Assembly: GCF_000716335.1 (NCBI RefSeq)
Contig: NZ_KL591016.1
Coordinates: 39,222 to 103,221 of the forward strand
DNA: 64,000 nt
Source: Streptomyces sp. NRRL S-118
Lineage (GTDB): Bacteria; Actinomycetota; Actinomycetes; Streptomycetales; Streptomycetaceae
Reading direction: 5' to 3'
In this document: positions 35,373 to 44,779 of the stretch, in pieces
Numbering within the stretch: the first letter of the stretch is position 1
How the letters are laid out: each line of letters begins with the position of its first letter
Notes under the pieces: model-generated
What the model was told of the DNA's origin: nothing
Database searches by the model: none
Seen by the model: the letters and a program-made list of their open reading frames with translations, nothing else
Position numbers and translations under genes: made by a program

Positions 35373-36263
35373 ATGACAGCGCAAGCGAACCCGCTCCGCG
35401 GCCGCACGGCGGTCGTGACGGGAGCGGCCCGGGGCCTGGGGGAAGCCATCGCCGTGTGCCTGGCCGACCGCGGCGCCAAGGTGGCGCTGCTCGGGCGCGA
35501 GGAGGAGTCCCTCGCCCGGGTCGGGGAACGGCTGCCGACCGAGTCGTCGTGCTGGGAGGTCGACGTCACCGACGATGCGGGCATGGCGCGGGTCGCCGCC
35601 GAGGTCCGGGAACGGCTGGGCCCCCCGTCCGTGGTCGTGGCGAACGCCGGCCTGGCCGAGGGCGGGCCCTTCGCGGAGTCGGACCCGGCCGTCTGGCGCC
35701 GGGTGGTCGAGGTCAATCTGGTGGGCAGCGCCGCCACCGCCCGCGCCCACCTTCCGGCGCTCTTCGAGACGTGCGGATACTTCCTCCAGGTCGCCTCCCT
35801 CGCCTCCATCGGTGCCGCGCCGATGATGAGCGCGTACTGCGCCTCCAAGGCCGGGGTCGAGTCGTTCGCCCACTCCCTGCGCGCGGAGGTCGCCCACCGG
35901 CGGGTCGGGGTGGGCATCGCGTACATCAACTGGACCGACACGGACATGATCCGGGACGTCGACGCCCACGCGGTGCTGCGGGAGCTGCGCGGCCACATGC
36001 CCCCGCCCGCCCGCAGGGTGTATCCGGCGCCGTACGTGGCGGAGCGGCTGGTCCGTGCGGTCGAGCGGCGGCGTCCCGCGGTGTACGTGCCGTCCTGGCT
36101 GCGGGCGACGCAGCTCGTCCGGGCGGCCATGCCGCCCGTGGTCACGCTGCTCTCCCGCCGGGAGCTGCCCCGGCTTGCCGCCGTTCACCCGTTCGAGCCC
36201 ACGGGCCTCCTGGGAGCGGGCGGCCTCGCCGACGCCTCGGCGCCGCGCGCCACGGAACGCTGA
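35373..36263 (+). CDS. SDR family oxidoreductase
   Basis: 296-residue short-chain dehydrogenase. The nucleotide motif is TGAARGLGEAI, NAG is in VVANAGLAEGG, and the active site is YCASKAG (Tyr, Lys) preceded by QVASLAS. The C-terminal extension (RVYPAPYVAERLVRAVERRRPAVYVPSWLR) is typical of actinobacterial members of this subgroup. Substrate unknown. ATG 35373. Confidence 0.88.
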   Translation: MTAQANPLRGRTAVVTGAARGLGEAIAVCLADRGAKVALLGREEESLARVGERLPTESSCWEVDVTDDAGMARVAAEVRERLGPPSVVVANAGLAEGGPFAESDPAVWRRVVEVNLVGSAATARAHLPALFETCGYFLQVASLASIGAAPMMSAYCASKAGVESFAHSLRAEVAHRRVGVGIAYINWTDTDMIRDVDAHAVLRELRGHMPPPARRVYPAPYVAERLVRAVERRRPAVYVPSWLRATQLVRAAMPPVVTLLSRRELPRLAAVHPFEPTGLLGAGGLADASAPRATER

Positions 36264-36312
36264 CCCGGGGAGACCCGGACAGCGGGGGTCCCGCGGGTCG
36301 GCTCGCAGCGGG

Positions 36313-36825
36313 TCAGCTCGCGTCGAAGTCGCGGGCCTCGTACTTGTCGCGCAGCTCCTGCCAGCGCTCCCTGGACCAGGACGACCAGTCGGCCGGCTTG
36401 CCGGCCAGCGCGTCGACGAGGTACGTGAAGTGGTCGTGCCACCCGGCCAGGCTGTCCAGCCGCCGGTCGTCGGTGCCCCGGAACTCGTTGAGGAACCGCA
36501 GCACCGTGCCGTCCCGGCCGCCGCCGGGCTCCAGGTGCATCCGGATGCGGCCGTGCACCTCGACGGTGTACTCGGCGATGCGCTCGACGTCCCAGGCGGT
36601 GACCGTGCCGGACGCCACGGTGCCGCTGTTGAGCCAGCGCAGGGTCACCGGGCCGCCGAGGTGCGGTTCCAGCATCTCGGCCTCGGCCAGCCAGCCGCGC
36701 AGGCCGCCGGGGGTCGACAGGGCGAGCCAGACGCGCTCCACGGGATGCGCCAGGGGCACATCGAACCGCAGGATGTGGGTGTCGCCGCGGGTCTCGGTCG
36801 TACCGGGAGGGATCGGATCGGCCAT
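36313..36825 (-). CDS. SRPBCC (AHSA1/START-like) domain protein
   Basis: 170 residues. HILRFDVPLAHPVERVWLALSTPGGLRGWLAEAEMLEPHLGG is the hallmark of AHSA1-type SRPBCC proteins, with the closing FLNEFRGTD...LAGWHDHFTYLVDALAG. These have a ligand-binding helix-grip fold, often of unknown ligand. ATG 36825. Convergent with the SDR gene. Confidence 0.85.
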   Translation of the reverse strand: MADPIPPGTTETRGDTHILRFDVPLAHPVERVWLALSTPGGLRGWLAEAEMLEPHLGGPVTLRWLNSGTVASGTVTAWDVERIAEYTVEVHGRIRMHLEPGGGRDGTVLRFLNEFRGTDDRRLDSLAGWHDHFTYLVDALAGKPADWSSWSRERWQELRDKYEARDFDAS

Positions 36826-36886
36826 ACCTCCAGCCTGGCCCGGCCTCCCGGCCCGCGCTACCGCAGGGACTCCTCCGCGGCGCCGG

Positions 36887-37972
36887 TCAGACGCCCGCGT
36901 AGGAGTGCTTGCTGCTGACGAAGATGTTGACGCCGTAGTAGTTGAAGAGGAAGCAGGCGAAGGCGATCAGCGCGATGTACGCGGCCTTGCGGCCCTTCCA
37001 GCCGGCCGTGGCGCGGGCGTGCAGGTACGCGGCGTACCCGACCCAGGTGATGAACGACCACACCTCCTTGGCGTCCCATCCCCAGTAGCGGCCCCATGCG
37101 TCGCCGGCCCAGATCGCGCCCGCGATGATCGTGAAGGTCCACAGCGGGAAGATCGCCGCGTTCACGCGGTACGCGAACTTGTCCAGGCTCGCGGCGGCCG
37201 GCAGCCGCTCCAGCACGGAGCGGGCGAAGGCGCTCGGCGTGCCGCCGTCCGCCAGCTTGCCCTCGTAGGAGTCGCGGAAGAGGTAGAGGAGCGTGGCGAC
37301 GGCACCCAGGTAGAAGACCGCCCCGCAGAAGATCGCGGTCGAGACGTGGATCCACAGCCAGTACGAGTGCAGGGCCGGGACGAGCTGGTCGCTCTCGGTG
37401 TAGAGCCAGGTGGTGGCGATGCCGAGGTCGAGGAGGACCGTGGTGACCAGCGGCAGGCCCATCCAGCGGACGTTCTTCCGCGCGACGAGGAAGCCGAGGT
37501 ACGCGCCGACCGCCACCGTGGAGAAGGTGGTGGAGAACTCGTACATGTTGCCCCAGGGGGCCCGCTGCACCGACAGGGCGCGGGTGACGACCCCGGCGGC
37601 CTCGACGAGGAAGGCGAGGGTGGTCAGGGAGACGGCGATCCGCCCGTACAAGTCACCCTTCTCGTCCCCGCCGGCCGCGCCGGGCCCGTCCGGTACGTCA
37701 CGGGCGCCCGCGGAGGCACGGGTGACGACCTGCGGCTTGTCCAGGACCGCGGTGGCCCCGCCCCGCTGCCGCACCTGGACCTGCACCGCCGGCGCGGCGG
37801 CCGCGGGGCGGGCGGTCAGGGCCGCCGCCGTGCGGCCGACCTTGCTGCGGCTGCCGAAGACCCACTCGGCGATGTGGGCGAGGAAGGCCAGCGTGTAGAC
37901 GGCCATGGACGAGTAGATGAGCACGTTGCTCATCTCCGCCAGGCTCTCGTTGGTCGCGGCGGCGAGATTCAC
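36887..37972 (-). CDS. resC: cytochrome c biogenesis protein ResC/CcsA (haem channel)
   Basis: 361 residues, about eight transmembrane helices. WGWDAKEVWSFITW is the tryptophan-rich haem-handling WWD motif of CcsA/CcmC proteins. With ResB it exports haem and ligates it to apocytochrome c (system II). The N-terminal 130 residues include a Pro/Ala/Arg-rich cytoplasmic loop. GTG 37972 overlaps the resB stop (GTGA). Last gene of the hemL-res block in this window. Confidence 0.93.
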   Translation of the reverse strand: MNLAAATNESLAEMSNVLIYSSMAVYTLAFLAHIAEWVFGSRSKVGRTAAALTARPAAAAPAVQVQVRQRGGATAVLDKPQVVTRASAGARDVPDGPGAAGGDEKGDLYGRIAVSLTTLAFLVEAAGVVTRALSVQRAPWGNMYEFSTTFSTVAVGAYLGFLVARKNVRWMGLPLVTTVLLDLGIATTWLYTESDQLVPALHSYWLWIHVSTAIFCGAVFYLGAVATLLYLFRDSYEGKLADGGTPSAFARSVLERLPAAASLDKFAYRVNAAIFPLWTFTIIAGAIWAGDAWGRYWGWDAKEVWSFITWVGYAAYLHARATAGWKGRKAAYIALIAFACFLFNYYGVNIFVSSKHSYAGV

Positions 37973-39768
37973 TTCCCAGCCCCTTCGGCAGGTGCCTCTT
38001 CGGCTTCTTCGGCTTCTTCGGCCTTTTCGGATTCTTCGGATCGACCGGCCTCGCCGGTTCCATCGGCCTCGCCGGTTCCATCCGGTCGGCCGGCGTCTCC
38101 GGCGGCGTCCTCCGCCGCGCCGGGCGCGGTCGGCGCCGCGGCGCTGAGCGTGGCCGCGAGACCGGCCAGTTCCTCGGGGAGCCTCGCGGACTCGCTCCTC
38201 CCCAGCCCCGCCATCTCGACGACGGTCACGCCGTCGTCACCCCGTACGGCCCGGACCCACACGCGGCGGCGCTGGATGAACAGCGAGCCGACCAGCCCGG
38301 CGATCGCGGCGATCGCACCCGCGAGGGCGAGACCGTTGCCGGGCTGCTGCGAGACCTGGAAGCTGGCCCACTCCTTGATCTCCTTCTCGAAGGTGATCGA
38401 GCCCGCCCCGTCCGGCAGCGTCATGCTGTCGCCGGGCAGCAGCGTCTGCTTGAAGATGTCGCCCTTGGCGTCCTTGAACGGCTTCATCTTGCTGGTGTTC
38501 AGCTGGTACACGTTCTGCGGCATGCCGGCGTCGACGCGCAGGTCGCCGTGGTACGCGCTGAGGTTCAGCGCGGGGAAGCCCAGGCCCGGGAACTGACTGA
38601 ACATCTGGCCGTGGCCCTTGCCCGCGTACGTCGGGACGAAGAAGGCGGGGAAGCCGAGCTGCACCTTCTTGCCGGTCTCGTCCCGGTAGCCGTCCATCAC
38701 CTTGATGACGCCGGTGGAGGTGATGTTGTTGTCGATCGGCAGGAGCGGGACGGCGGCCTGGTAGACGATCTCGCCCTTGCGGTCCCGGACGGTGACGACC
38801 GGCGCGTACCCGTGCGAGATCAGGTAGACCTTCGAGCCGTCGATCTCCAGCGGCTCGTTGACCCGGATGACGCTCTTCTTCTCGGGGCCGCCCGCCCGGG
38901 AGTACGTCACGTCCGCCTCGAAGGTGCGGGGGGTGCCGCGCTGCGGGCCGCTGGTCTCGTACGTACCGGTGAACCGGTCCAGGCTGAAGTGGAACGGCGC
39001 GAGGTCGTCCGCACCGGCCAGGGAGCCGAACTTGATGTCGTCGTACTGGGTGAGGGTGTTGGAGAAGCCGTCGCCCTCGACGATCAGCTTGCCGCCCTCG
39101 GTCTTGAACAGCTGGCCGGTGGCGAAGGCCACCAGCATGACGATGAGCGCGACGTGGAACAGCAGGTTGCCGACCTCGCGCAGGTAACCCTTCTCGGCGG
39201 CGACGGCGTCACCGGTCGCGTGGGCGCGGAACCGCCGCTTCTTCAGCAGCGCCAGCGCCGCCTCCCGCACCTCCTCGGGCGCGGCGTCCGTGCGCCAGGT
39301 GGCGTACACCGGCATGCGGGTCAGGCGCTTCGGCGCGGCCGGCGGGCGGCTGCGGAGCTGGCCGGCGAACTGCCAGGTGCGGGGCACGATGCAGCCGATG
39401 AGCGAGACGAACAGGAGGATGTAGATCGCCGAGAACCACACCGAGCTGTAGACGTCGAAGAGCTGCAGCTTGTCGTAGACCGGCGCGAGGACCTCGTGCT
39501 CCTCCTTGAAGGTGCGCACCTTCAGCTCGTCGGCGCTGTTCTGCGGGATCAGCGAGCCGGGGATGGCGCCGAGGGAGAGCAGGAAGAGCAGGATCAGCGC
39601 CACCCGCATGGAGGTCAGCTGGCGCCAGAACCAGCGGATCCACCCGAGGGCGCCGAGCGCCGGACCGCCGGGGCCGCTGAGCTCTTCCGTGGGAGCGGTC
39701 GACAGCTGCGACCCGGCTTCCGTCACGTCCCGCTCGGTGTCCCGCCCGGACGTCTCTGTCTTGCTCAT
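37969..39768 (-). CDS. resB: cytochrome c biogenesis protein ResB/Ccs1
   Basis: 599 residues. WRQLTSMRVALILLFLLSLGAIPGSLIPQ is the family N-terminal helix, with three further helices and a large periplasmic domain. GNLLFHVALIVMLVAFATGQLFKTEGGKLIVEG is another ResB hallmark. The C-terminus is an unusual acidic tail of Glu/Ala/Asp repeats (EEAEEAEEAPAEGAG). It works with ResC as the haem lyase. ATG 39768; the stop overlaps the resC start. Just 5 bp separate it from ccdA. Confidence 0.93.
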   Translation of the reverse strand: MSKTETSGRDTERDVTEAGSQLSTAPTEELSGPGGPALGALGWIRWFWRQLTSMRVALILLFLLSLGAIPGSLIPQNSADELKVRTFKEEHEVLAPVYDKLQLFDVYSSVWFSAIYILLFVSLIGCIVPRTWQFAGQLRSRPPAAPKRLTRMPVYATWRTDAAPEEVREAALALLKKRRFRAHATGDAVAAEKGYLREVGNLLFHVALIVMLVAFATGQLFKTEGGKLIVEGDGFSNTLTQYDDIKFGSLAGADDLAPFHFSLDRFTGTYETSGPQRGTPRTFEADVTYSRAGGPEKKSVIRVNEPLEIDGSKVYLISHGYAPVVTVRDRKGEIVYQAAVPLLPIDNNITSTGVIKVMDGYRDETGKKVQLGFPAFFVPTYAGKGHGQMFSQFPGLGFPALNLSAYHGDLRVDAGMPQNVYQLNTSKMKPFKDAKGDIFKQTLLPGDSMTLPDGAGSITFEKEIKEWASFQVSQQPGNGLALAGAIAAIAGLVGSLFIQRRRVWVRAVRGDDGVTVVEMAGLGRSESARLPEELAGLAATLSAAAPTAPGAAEDAAGDAGRPDGTGEADGTGEAGRSEESEKAEEAEEAEEAPAEGAGK

Positions 39769-39773
39769 GGAAC

Positions 39774-40511
39774 TCAGATCCCCACCTGGAAACCGTTCGA
39801 CCAGACCTGCATCTGCTGCACGAGGAAGTCCCACGCACCGGTGAGCAGCAGCAGCCCGGTCACGATCATCATGCCGCCGCCGATCCGCATCACCCACGCA
39901 TAGTGCCGCTTCACCCACGCGAAGGCGCCCAGCGCCTTGCGGAAGGCGATCGCGGCGAGGACGAACGGCAGCCCGAGGCCGAGGCAGTACGCCACCGTCA
40001 GCAGTGCCCCGCGGCCGGCGCTGGCCTCGTTGGCGGCCAGCGCGTTGACGGACGCGAGCGTCGGGCCGATGCACGGCGTCCAGCCGATGCCGAACAGCGC
40101 GCCCAGCAGGGGCGCGCCGGCCAGGCCCGCCACCGGGCGCTTGTGGAAGCGGAACTCGCGCTGCGTGAACCACGGCATGAGCCCCATGAAGAAGATCCCC
40201 ATCAGGATCATCAGCACGCCGAGGACGGTGGTGAGCGTCTCGCGGTGCTGCTGGAGGGTCCAGCCGAAGTAGCCGAAGAGCGCGCCGCCGGAGACGAAGA
40301 CGGCGGAGAAGCCGACGACGAAGAGGACGGCGCCCGCGGTCATCCGGCCGCGCCGCGCCTCGGCGAGGTCGGTGCCGGTGACGCCGGTCACGTACGAGAG
40401 GTAGCCGGGCACGAGCGGCAGCACGCAGGGCGAGAAGAAGGAGACCAGCCCGCCGAGCACGGCGATGGGGAGGGCCAGCAGGAGGGCCCCGCTGAGTACC
40501 GTCTCGTTCAT
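39774..40511 (-). CDS. ccdA: cytochrome c biogenesis thiol transporter CcdA
   Basis: 245 residues, six hydrophobic helices. Redox cysteines Cys29 (FFSPCVLP) and Cys147 (WTPCIGPT) are the CcdA pair. It carries reducing equivalents across the membrane to ResA, keeping the CxxCH haem sites of apocytochromes reduced. ATG 40511 starts right after the resA stop on the same strand, one base apart. Confidence 0.95.
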   Translation of the reverse strand: MNETVLSGALLLALPIAVLGGLVSFFSPCVLPLVPGYLSYVTGVTGTDLAEARRGRMTAGAVLFVVGFSAVFVSGGALFGYFGWTLQQHRETLTTVLGVLMILMGIFFMGLMPWFTQREFRFHKRPVAGLAGAPLLGALFGIGWTPCIGPTLASVNALAANEASAGRGALLTVAYCLGLGLPFVLAAIAFRKALGAFAWVKRHYAWVMRIGGGMMIVTGLLLLTGAWDFLVQQMQVWSNGFQVGI

Positions 40512-41327
40512 CTACGCGCCCGTGCTCTTCCCGGAGCCCTGCGCGGGCGGCCCGGAACGCGCGGACGACCCGGAGCCCTGCGCGGGCGGCCCGGAACGCG
40601 CGGACGACCCGGAGCCCTGCGCGGGCGGCCCGGAACGCGCGGACGACCCGGAGCCCTGCGCGGGCGGCCCGGAACGCGCGGACGACCCGGAGCCCTGCGC
40701 GGGTGCTCCGGCCGCCTTGCCGGTGGTCTTCTCCGCGACCAGCGGGTCGATCAGCTCGCGCAGCTGCTCCTCGCCCAGTGGGGCGAGCGCACGCACGGCG
40801 ATCTTGCCGTCGCGGTCGAGCACGATGGTGGTGGGGATGGCCTGCGGGTTGAGCGTGCCCTTGGGGAAGCCGTTGAGGATGAGCTTGCCGGCCGGGTCAT
40901 AGAGGCTCGGGTAGCCGATCCCGTAGTCCTTCTCGAAGGCGAGCGCGGGCTGCTTGCTGACGTCGCGGGTGTTGATGCCGACGAACGCCACGCCCTTCGG
41001 TTCCAGGTCCCGGGCGACCTTGGCGAAGTGCTTGGCCTCGGCGCGGCAGGGCGGGCACCACGAGCCCCAGACGTTCAGGACGACGACCTTGCCCTTGAGG
41101 TCGGCGACGTCGAGCTGCTCGCCGTCGAGGGTCTCGCCCGCCAGGGTGTGGGGGGCGGTGCGCTCGCCCTTGGCGACGGTGGCGATGCCGCCGTCGCCGG
41201 CGACGAAGTTGGTGTTGCCGCCACCGCCGGACTTTCCGTTGTCGCCGCTGCACGCGGTCAGCGCGAGCGCGGCCGCCAGGGCACCGGTGGCGAGCAGGAT
41301 CCCTCGGGGGGCGCGGCTGAGGCTCAT
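40512..41327 (-). CDS. resA: thiol-disulphide lipoprotein ResA/TlpA with C-terminal tandem repeat
   Basis: 271 residues. The lipobox LTAC puts the lipid on Cys26. A thioredoxin-like domain (~45-205) follows, with WCPPC (Cys91, Cys94) in VLNVWGSWCPPCRAEAKHF. It reduces apocytochrome cysteines, receiving electrons from CcdA. The C-terminal ~65 residues are a 13-residue unit GPPAQGSGSSARS repeated 4.5 times, absent from ResA elsewhere; they probably form a flexible surface tail. ATG 41327 gives the lipoprotein signal, but no ribosome-binding site is visible, and a Rex-like sequence overlaps the start. Confidence 0.93.
   Translation of the reverse strand: MSLSRAPRGILLATGALAAALALTACSGDNGKSGGGGNTNFVAGDGGIATVAKGERTAPHTLAGETLDGEQLDVADLKGKVVVLNVWGSWCPPCRAEAKHFAKVARDLEPKGVAFVGINTRDVSKQPALAFEKDYGIGYPSLYDPAGKLILNGFPKGTLNPQAIPTTIVLDRDGKIAVRALAPLGEEQLRELIDPLVAEKTTGKAAGAPAQGSGSSARSGPPAQGSGSSARSGPPAQGSGSSARSGPPAQGSGSSARSGPPAQGSGKSTGA
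40530..40703. repeat. 39-bp tandem repeat (4.5 copies) in resA
   Basis: Units at 40530-40568, 40569-40607, 40608-40646 and 40647-40685 are identical in sequence; a partial fifth begins at 40686 and diverges at the reading CTGCGCGGGTG. The unit is 13 codons and keeps frame. Perfect copies point to a recent or maintained slippage array. Confidence 0.95.
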
Positions 41328-41342
41328 GTGAAAAGTTTCGCA
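41327..41342. promoter_or_regulatory. Rex-like operator over the resA start
   Basis: TGTGAAAAGTTTCGCA matches TGTGAACNNNTTCACA in 11 of 13 specified positions (C7 and A14 differ). It begins on the first base of the resA start codon. As nuoA has a near-perfect site in the same window, redox control of cytochrome maturation by Rex is plausible. It is not proven. Confidence 0.55.
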
Positions 41343-41395
41343 TGGGCGTTTTCGGGGATCTTCCGCACCCCCCTCGGTGACCGTGAAGCCCGGTG

Positions 41396-42643
41396 TCAGG
41401 CGGTCTTGAGGAAGGTGTTCCAGCCGCCCGCGGGCGATTGCCCGACCTCCAGGGTGCGGAGCTTGTCGAGGATCTTCGGATCCTGGACGTCGAGCCAGTC
41501 GGTGAACTGCTTGAAGGAGACCAGGCGCACGTCCTTCTTCCCGGCCATGCCCTTGAGCGCGTCCTCGACGGCGTCCATGTAGATTCCGCCGTTCCACTGC
41601 TCGAAGTGGTTGCCGATGAAGAAGGGCGCGCGATTCGTCTCGTAGGCGCGCTTGAATCCGGCGAGATACGCCTCGGTGGCCTGCTTCTTCCAGCCGGGAT
41701 AACGCGACGGCATGCCCTTGGTCGTGTTCTGCGACTGGTTCGCGAGGATGTTGTAGTCCATGGAGAGGACCTCGAAGGAGTGGCCCGGGAACGGCATGGC
41801 CTGCAGCGGCAGGTCCCAGATCCCCTGGCGCTTGTCTGGCCACCGCTGGCGGCCGCCGGGCGAGCTGGCGTCGTAGCGCCAGCCGAGCTTCCTGGCGGTC
41901 GGCAGCAGGTTGTCCTGGCCGAGGAGGCAGGGCGTGCGGCCGCCGACGAGTTCCTTGCGGTAGTCGAAGGGCAGCGGGTCCAGGTCGGTCCAGCCGCTGT
42001 TCGTCTTCCATTCGGTGACGAACTTCACGGCCTGGTCGATCTCGCTTTGCCACTGCGCGGAGGTCCAATTCCCGACCGAGCCGGAGCCGGCGCAGAAATG
42101 CCCGTTGAAGTGGGTGCCTATCTCGTGTCCGTCGAGCCACGCCTGACGCACGTACTTCAGCGTGTCCTTGATGTGCTCGTCGGTGAGGTATCCGATGTCG
42201 GAGGCACCGATGCGGTTGTTCGGCGGGCGGTAGAGGGTCTTCTTCGATTCGGGCAGCAGGTAGATCCCGGAGAGGAAGAAGGTCATGGCCGCGCCGTGGT
42301 CCTTGGCCAGCTCCAGGAAGCGGGGGAAAAGACCGTTGCCGACCTCCCCCGCGCCGTCCCAGGAGAAGATCACGAACTGGGGCGGGGTCTGGCCGGGCTC
42401 CAGGGGGACGGGCTTGTCGGGCTGGTGGGGCTGCTTTCCCGTGTCGGAGGTGGAGCCGTCACCTATCGGGCGGCCCTGCGGCGTGCCGGGCGCGGGGTTT
42501 CCCTGCCCGTCCTTGCCGGGCTGCCGGGCACCGCCCTTGCCCCCGTCACCCTTGCCGCCCTCAGGACCGCAACCGGCGATTCCGATCGCGGCTGCGGCCC
42601 CGACTCCGGCTCCCAGCAATCCCCTTCGGCTGATCCCGCGCAT
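41396..42643 (-). CDS. secreted polysaccharide-deacetylase-like lipoprotein
   Basis: 415 residues. RRGLLGAGVGAAAAIGIAGC is a twin-arginine-type signal with a lipobox at about residue 25. The Gly/Lys-rich linker is followed by a NodB-like fold: FVIFSWDGAGEVG holds the first Asp, GHEIGTHFNGH the HxxxH metal site and FFIGNHFEQWNGGIY the end. It may deacetylate peptidoglycan or another polymer. It lies in the hemL-res block and is not part of the cytochrome pathway, so its presence there may reflect Streptomyces-specific insertion. Confidence 0.82.
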   Translation of the reverse strand: MRGISRRGLLGAGVGAAAAIGIAGCGPEGGKGDGGKGGARQPGKDGQGNPAPGTPQGRPIGDGSTSDTGKQPHQPDKPVPLEPGQTPPQFVIFSWDGAGEVGNGLFPRFLELAKDHGAAMTFFLSGIYLLPESKKTLYRPPNNRIGASDIGYLTDEHIKDTLKYVRQAWLDGHEIGTHFNGHFCAGSGSVGNWTSAQWQSEIDQAVKFVTEWKTNSGWTDLDPLPFDYRKELVGGRTPCLLGQDNLLPTARKLGWRYDASSPGGRQRWPDKRQGIWDLPLQAMPFPGHSFEVLSMDYNILANQSQNTTKGMPSRYPGWKKQATEAYLAGFKRAYETNRAPFFIGNHFEQWNGGIYMDAVEDALKGMAGKKDVRLVSFKQFTDWLDVQDPKILDKLRTLEVGQSPAGGWNTFLKTA

Positions 42644-42764
42644 ATCGTCCCCATCCGCGCTCGCTTTTTGCCGGAAAAGTCATCCGGACCGGCAGTGGGA
42701 GAGATGCGGACGGGAACACACGGGTTCCAGGATTAATGCGATTATCTGCTCTGTGACATGACGG

Positions 42765-43475
42765 TTACGCGCCGAAGGCCTTCGACGAGTCGGCACCCTT
42801 CACCGGCTTGGCCCCGGCCAGCAGATGCGCCGGCACGAGGTCGCGGGCCGGCTCGCTGTACCCCACCGAAACGATCTTGTCGCCGCGGTACGTGAACGTC
42901 GTCAGCGACGCGAGCGTGCACTGCCGGCGCCGCGGGTCGTGCCACAGCCGGCGGCGCTCGACGAAGCTGCGCACGATCCAGATCGGCAGCTGGTGGCTGA
43001 CGCACACGGCCTCGTGGCCACGAGCCGCGTCCCGCGCCGCGTTCAGCGCGCCCATCATCCGTACGACCTGGTCGATGTAGGGCTCGCCCCACGAGGGCCG
43101 GAACGGGTTCGTCAGGTGCTTCCAGTTGGAGGGCCTGCGCAGCGCGCCGTCGCCCACCCCGAAGGTCTTGCCCTCGAAGACGTTCCCCGCCTCGATCAGC
43201 CGCTCGTCGGTGGCCAGCTCCAGGCTGTGCGACGTGGCGATCGGCTGGGCGGTCTCCTGGGCGCGCTCCAGCGGCGAGGCCACGACGTGGGTGATGTCGC
43301 GCCCCGCCAGATGCTCGGCCACCCGGTCGGCCATCTGCCGGCCCAGCTCGGAGAGGTGGTAGCCGGCGCGGCGCCCGTACAGCACCCCGTCCGGGTTGTG
43401 CACCTCGCCGTGCCGCACCAGGTGGACGACGGTGATCTCGTCGCCGCCCTGCCCCTGCCCCTGCCCCGCGGTCAT
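42765..43475 (-). CDS. histidine phosphatase family protein (phosphoglycerate-mutase-like)
   Basis: 236 residues. [13 protein letters not shown] contains catalytic His22 (RHG), and [15 protein letters not shown] and VCVSHQLP complete the active site. Actinobacteria keep this gene between hemL and resA. The substrate is unknown; it is not a glycolytic mutase. ATG 43475 overlaps the hemL stop (ATGA), so both are made together. Confidence 0.9.
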   Translation of the reverse strand: MTAGQGQGQGGDEITVVHLVRHGEVHNPDGVLYGRRAGYHLSELGRQMADRVAEHLAGRDITHVVASPLERAQETAQPIATSHSLELATDERLIEAGNVFEGKTFGVGDGALRRPSNWKHLTNPFRPSWGEPYIDQVVRMMGALNAARDAARGHEAVCVSHQLPIWIVRSFVERRRLWHDPRRRQCTLASLTTFTYRGDKIVSVGYSEPARDLVPAHLLAGAKPVKGADSSKAFGA

Positions 43476-44779
43476 GCCGTCGCCTCCGCGGCGGCGCGGG
43501 CGGCGGCCGGCAGCGCGGCGGCGATCCGCTCGACCGCGCGCTCGTCGTGCGCCGTCGACACGAACCACGACTCGAAGGCCGAGGGCGGCAGGTACACGCC
43601 CTCCGCCAGCATCGCGTGGAAGAAGGCGGTGAAGCGGAACGCCTCCTGCTTCTTGGCGTCGTCGTAGTTCACGACCTCGGCGTCGGTGAAGAAGACGGAG
43701 AACATGTTGCTCGCCGTCTGCAGCCGGTGCGCCACGCCCTCCTTGGCCAGCGCCCCGGTCACCAGGCCCTGGATCTCCCGCGAGACGGCGTCGACCTTCG
43801 CGTACGCCGCGTCGTCGAGCAGCCGCAGCTGCGCGAGCCCGGCGGCGGTGGCGATCGGGTTCCCGGAGAGGGTTCCCGCCTGGTAGACGGGCCCGGCCGG
43901 CGCCAGGTGCGCCATGACGTCGGCACGCCCGCCGAACGCGGCGGCCGGGAAGCCACCGCCCATGACCTTGCCGAACGTCATGAGGTCGGGCACCACGCCG
44001 TCGACCCCGTACCAGCCGGCCTTCGACGTGCGGAAGCCGGTCATGACCTCGTCGGAGATGTACAGCGCGCCGTGGGCGGCGCACAGCTCCTTCAGCCCGG
44101 CGTTGAACCCGTCACGGGGCGGGACCACGCCCATGTTGCCCGGCGACGCCTCCGTGATCACACAGGCGATCTCCCCCGGGTGCGCGGCGAACGCCTCGCG
44201 CACCGCCTCGAGGTCGTTGTACGGCAGGACGATGGTGTCGCCCGCCTGCGCCCCGGTCACGCCCGGTGTGTCGGGCAGCCCGAAGGTCGCGACACCGGAG
44301 CCGGCCGCGGCCAGCAGCGCGTCCACGTGCCCGTGGTAGCAGCCGGCGAACTTGACCACCTTGGCGCGGCCCGTGAAGCCGCGGGCCAGCCGGATCGCCG
44401 ACATCGTCGCCTCGGTGCCGGACGACACCAGACGCACCTGCTCCACCGGCGCGACGCGGGCCACGATCTCCTCGGCGAGCGCGACCTCGCCCTCACCGGG
44501 CGTACCGAAGGACGTGCCGCGCGCCACCGCCTCCTGCACGGCAGCGATCACCTCGGGGTGGGCGTGCCCCAGGATCATCGGCCCCCACGAGCAGACGAGG
44601 TCGACGTACTCACGGCCGTCCGCGTCCGTGAGGTACGGGCCCGTACCGGACACCATGAACCGGGGCGTTCCGCCCACCGCTCGGAAGGCGCGCACGGGAG
44701 AGTTCACGCCGCCGGGCGTCACGAGGGACGCGCGGTCGAAAAGCGTCTGTGAGACTGGGGCTTCGTATGAATACGGCAC
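43472..44779 (-). CDS. hemL: glutamate-1-semialdehyde 2,1-aminomutase
   Basis: 435 residues, the usual length. [14 protein letters not shown] opens the fold, [19 protein letters not shown] binds the substrate and [11 protein letters not shown] holds the PLP lysine. It makes 5-aminolevulinate in the C5 haem route. GTG 44779 follows AGGA at a good distance; an extension to 44914 is unlike the family. First gene of the hemL - phosphatase - deacetylase - res block, and divergent from a conserved hypothetical gene. Confidence 0.95.
   Translation of the reverse strand: MPYSYEAPVSQTLFDRASLVTPGGVNSPVRAFRAVGGTPRFMVSGTGPYLTDADGREYVDLVCSWGPMILGHAHPEVIAAVQEAVARGTSFGTPGEGEVALAEEIVARVAPVEQVRLVSSGTEATMSAIRLARGFTGRAKVVKFAGCYHGHVDALLAAAGSGVATFGLPDTPGVTGAQAGDTIVLPYNDLEAVREAFAAHPGEIACVITEASPGNMGVVPPRDGFNAGLKELCAAHGALYISDEVMTGFRTSKAGWYGVDGVVPDLMTFGKVMGGGFPAAAFGGRADVMAHLAPAGPVYQAGTLSGNPIATAAGLAQLRLLDDAAYAKVDAVSREIQGLVTGALAKEGVAHRLQTASNMFSVFFTDAEVVNYDDAKKQEAFRFTAFFHAMLAEGVYLPPSAFESWFVSTAHDERAVERIAAALPAAARAAAEATA

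Noticed and set aside
33204..36188. 994-codon open frame on the minus strand
   Set aside because: It is antisense to the receptor and SDR genes, has low complexity and no domain.
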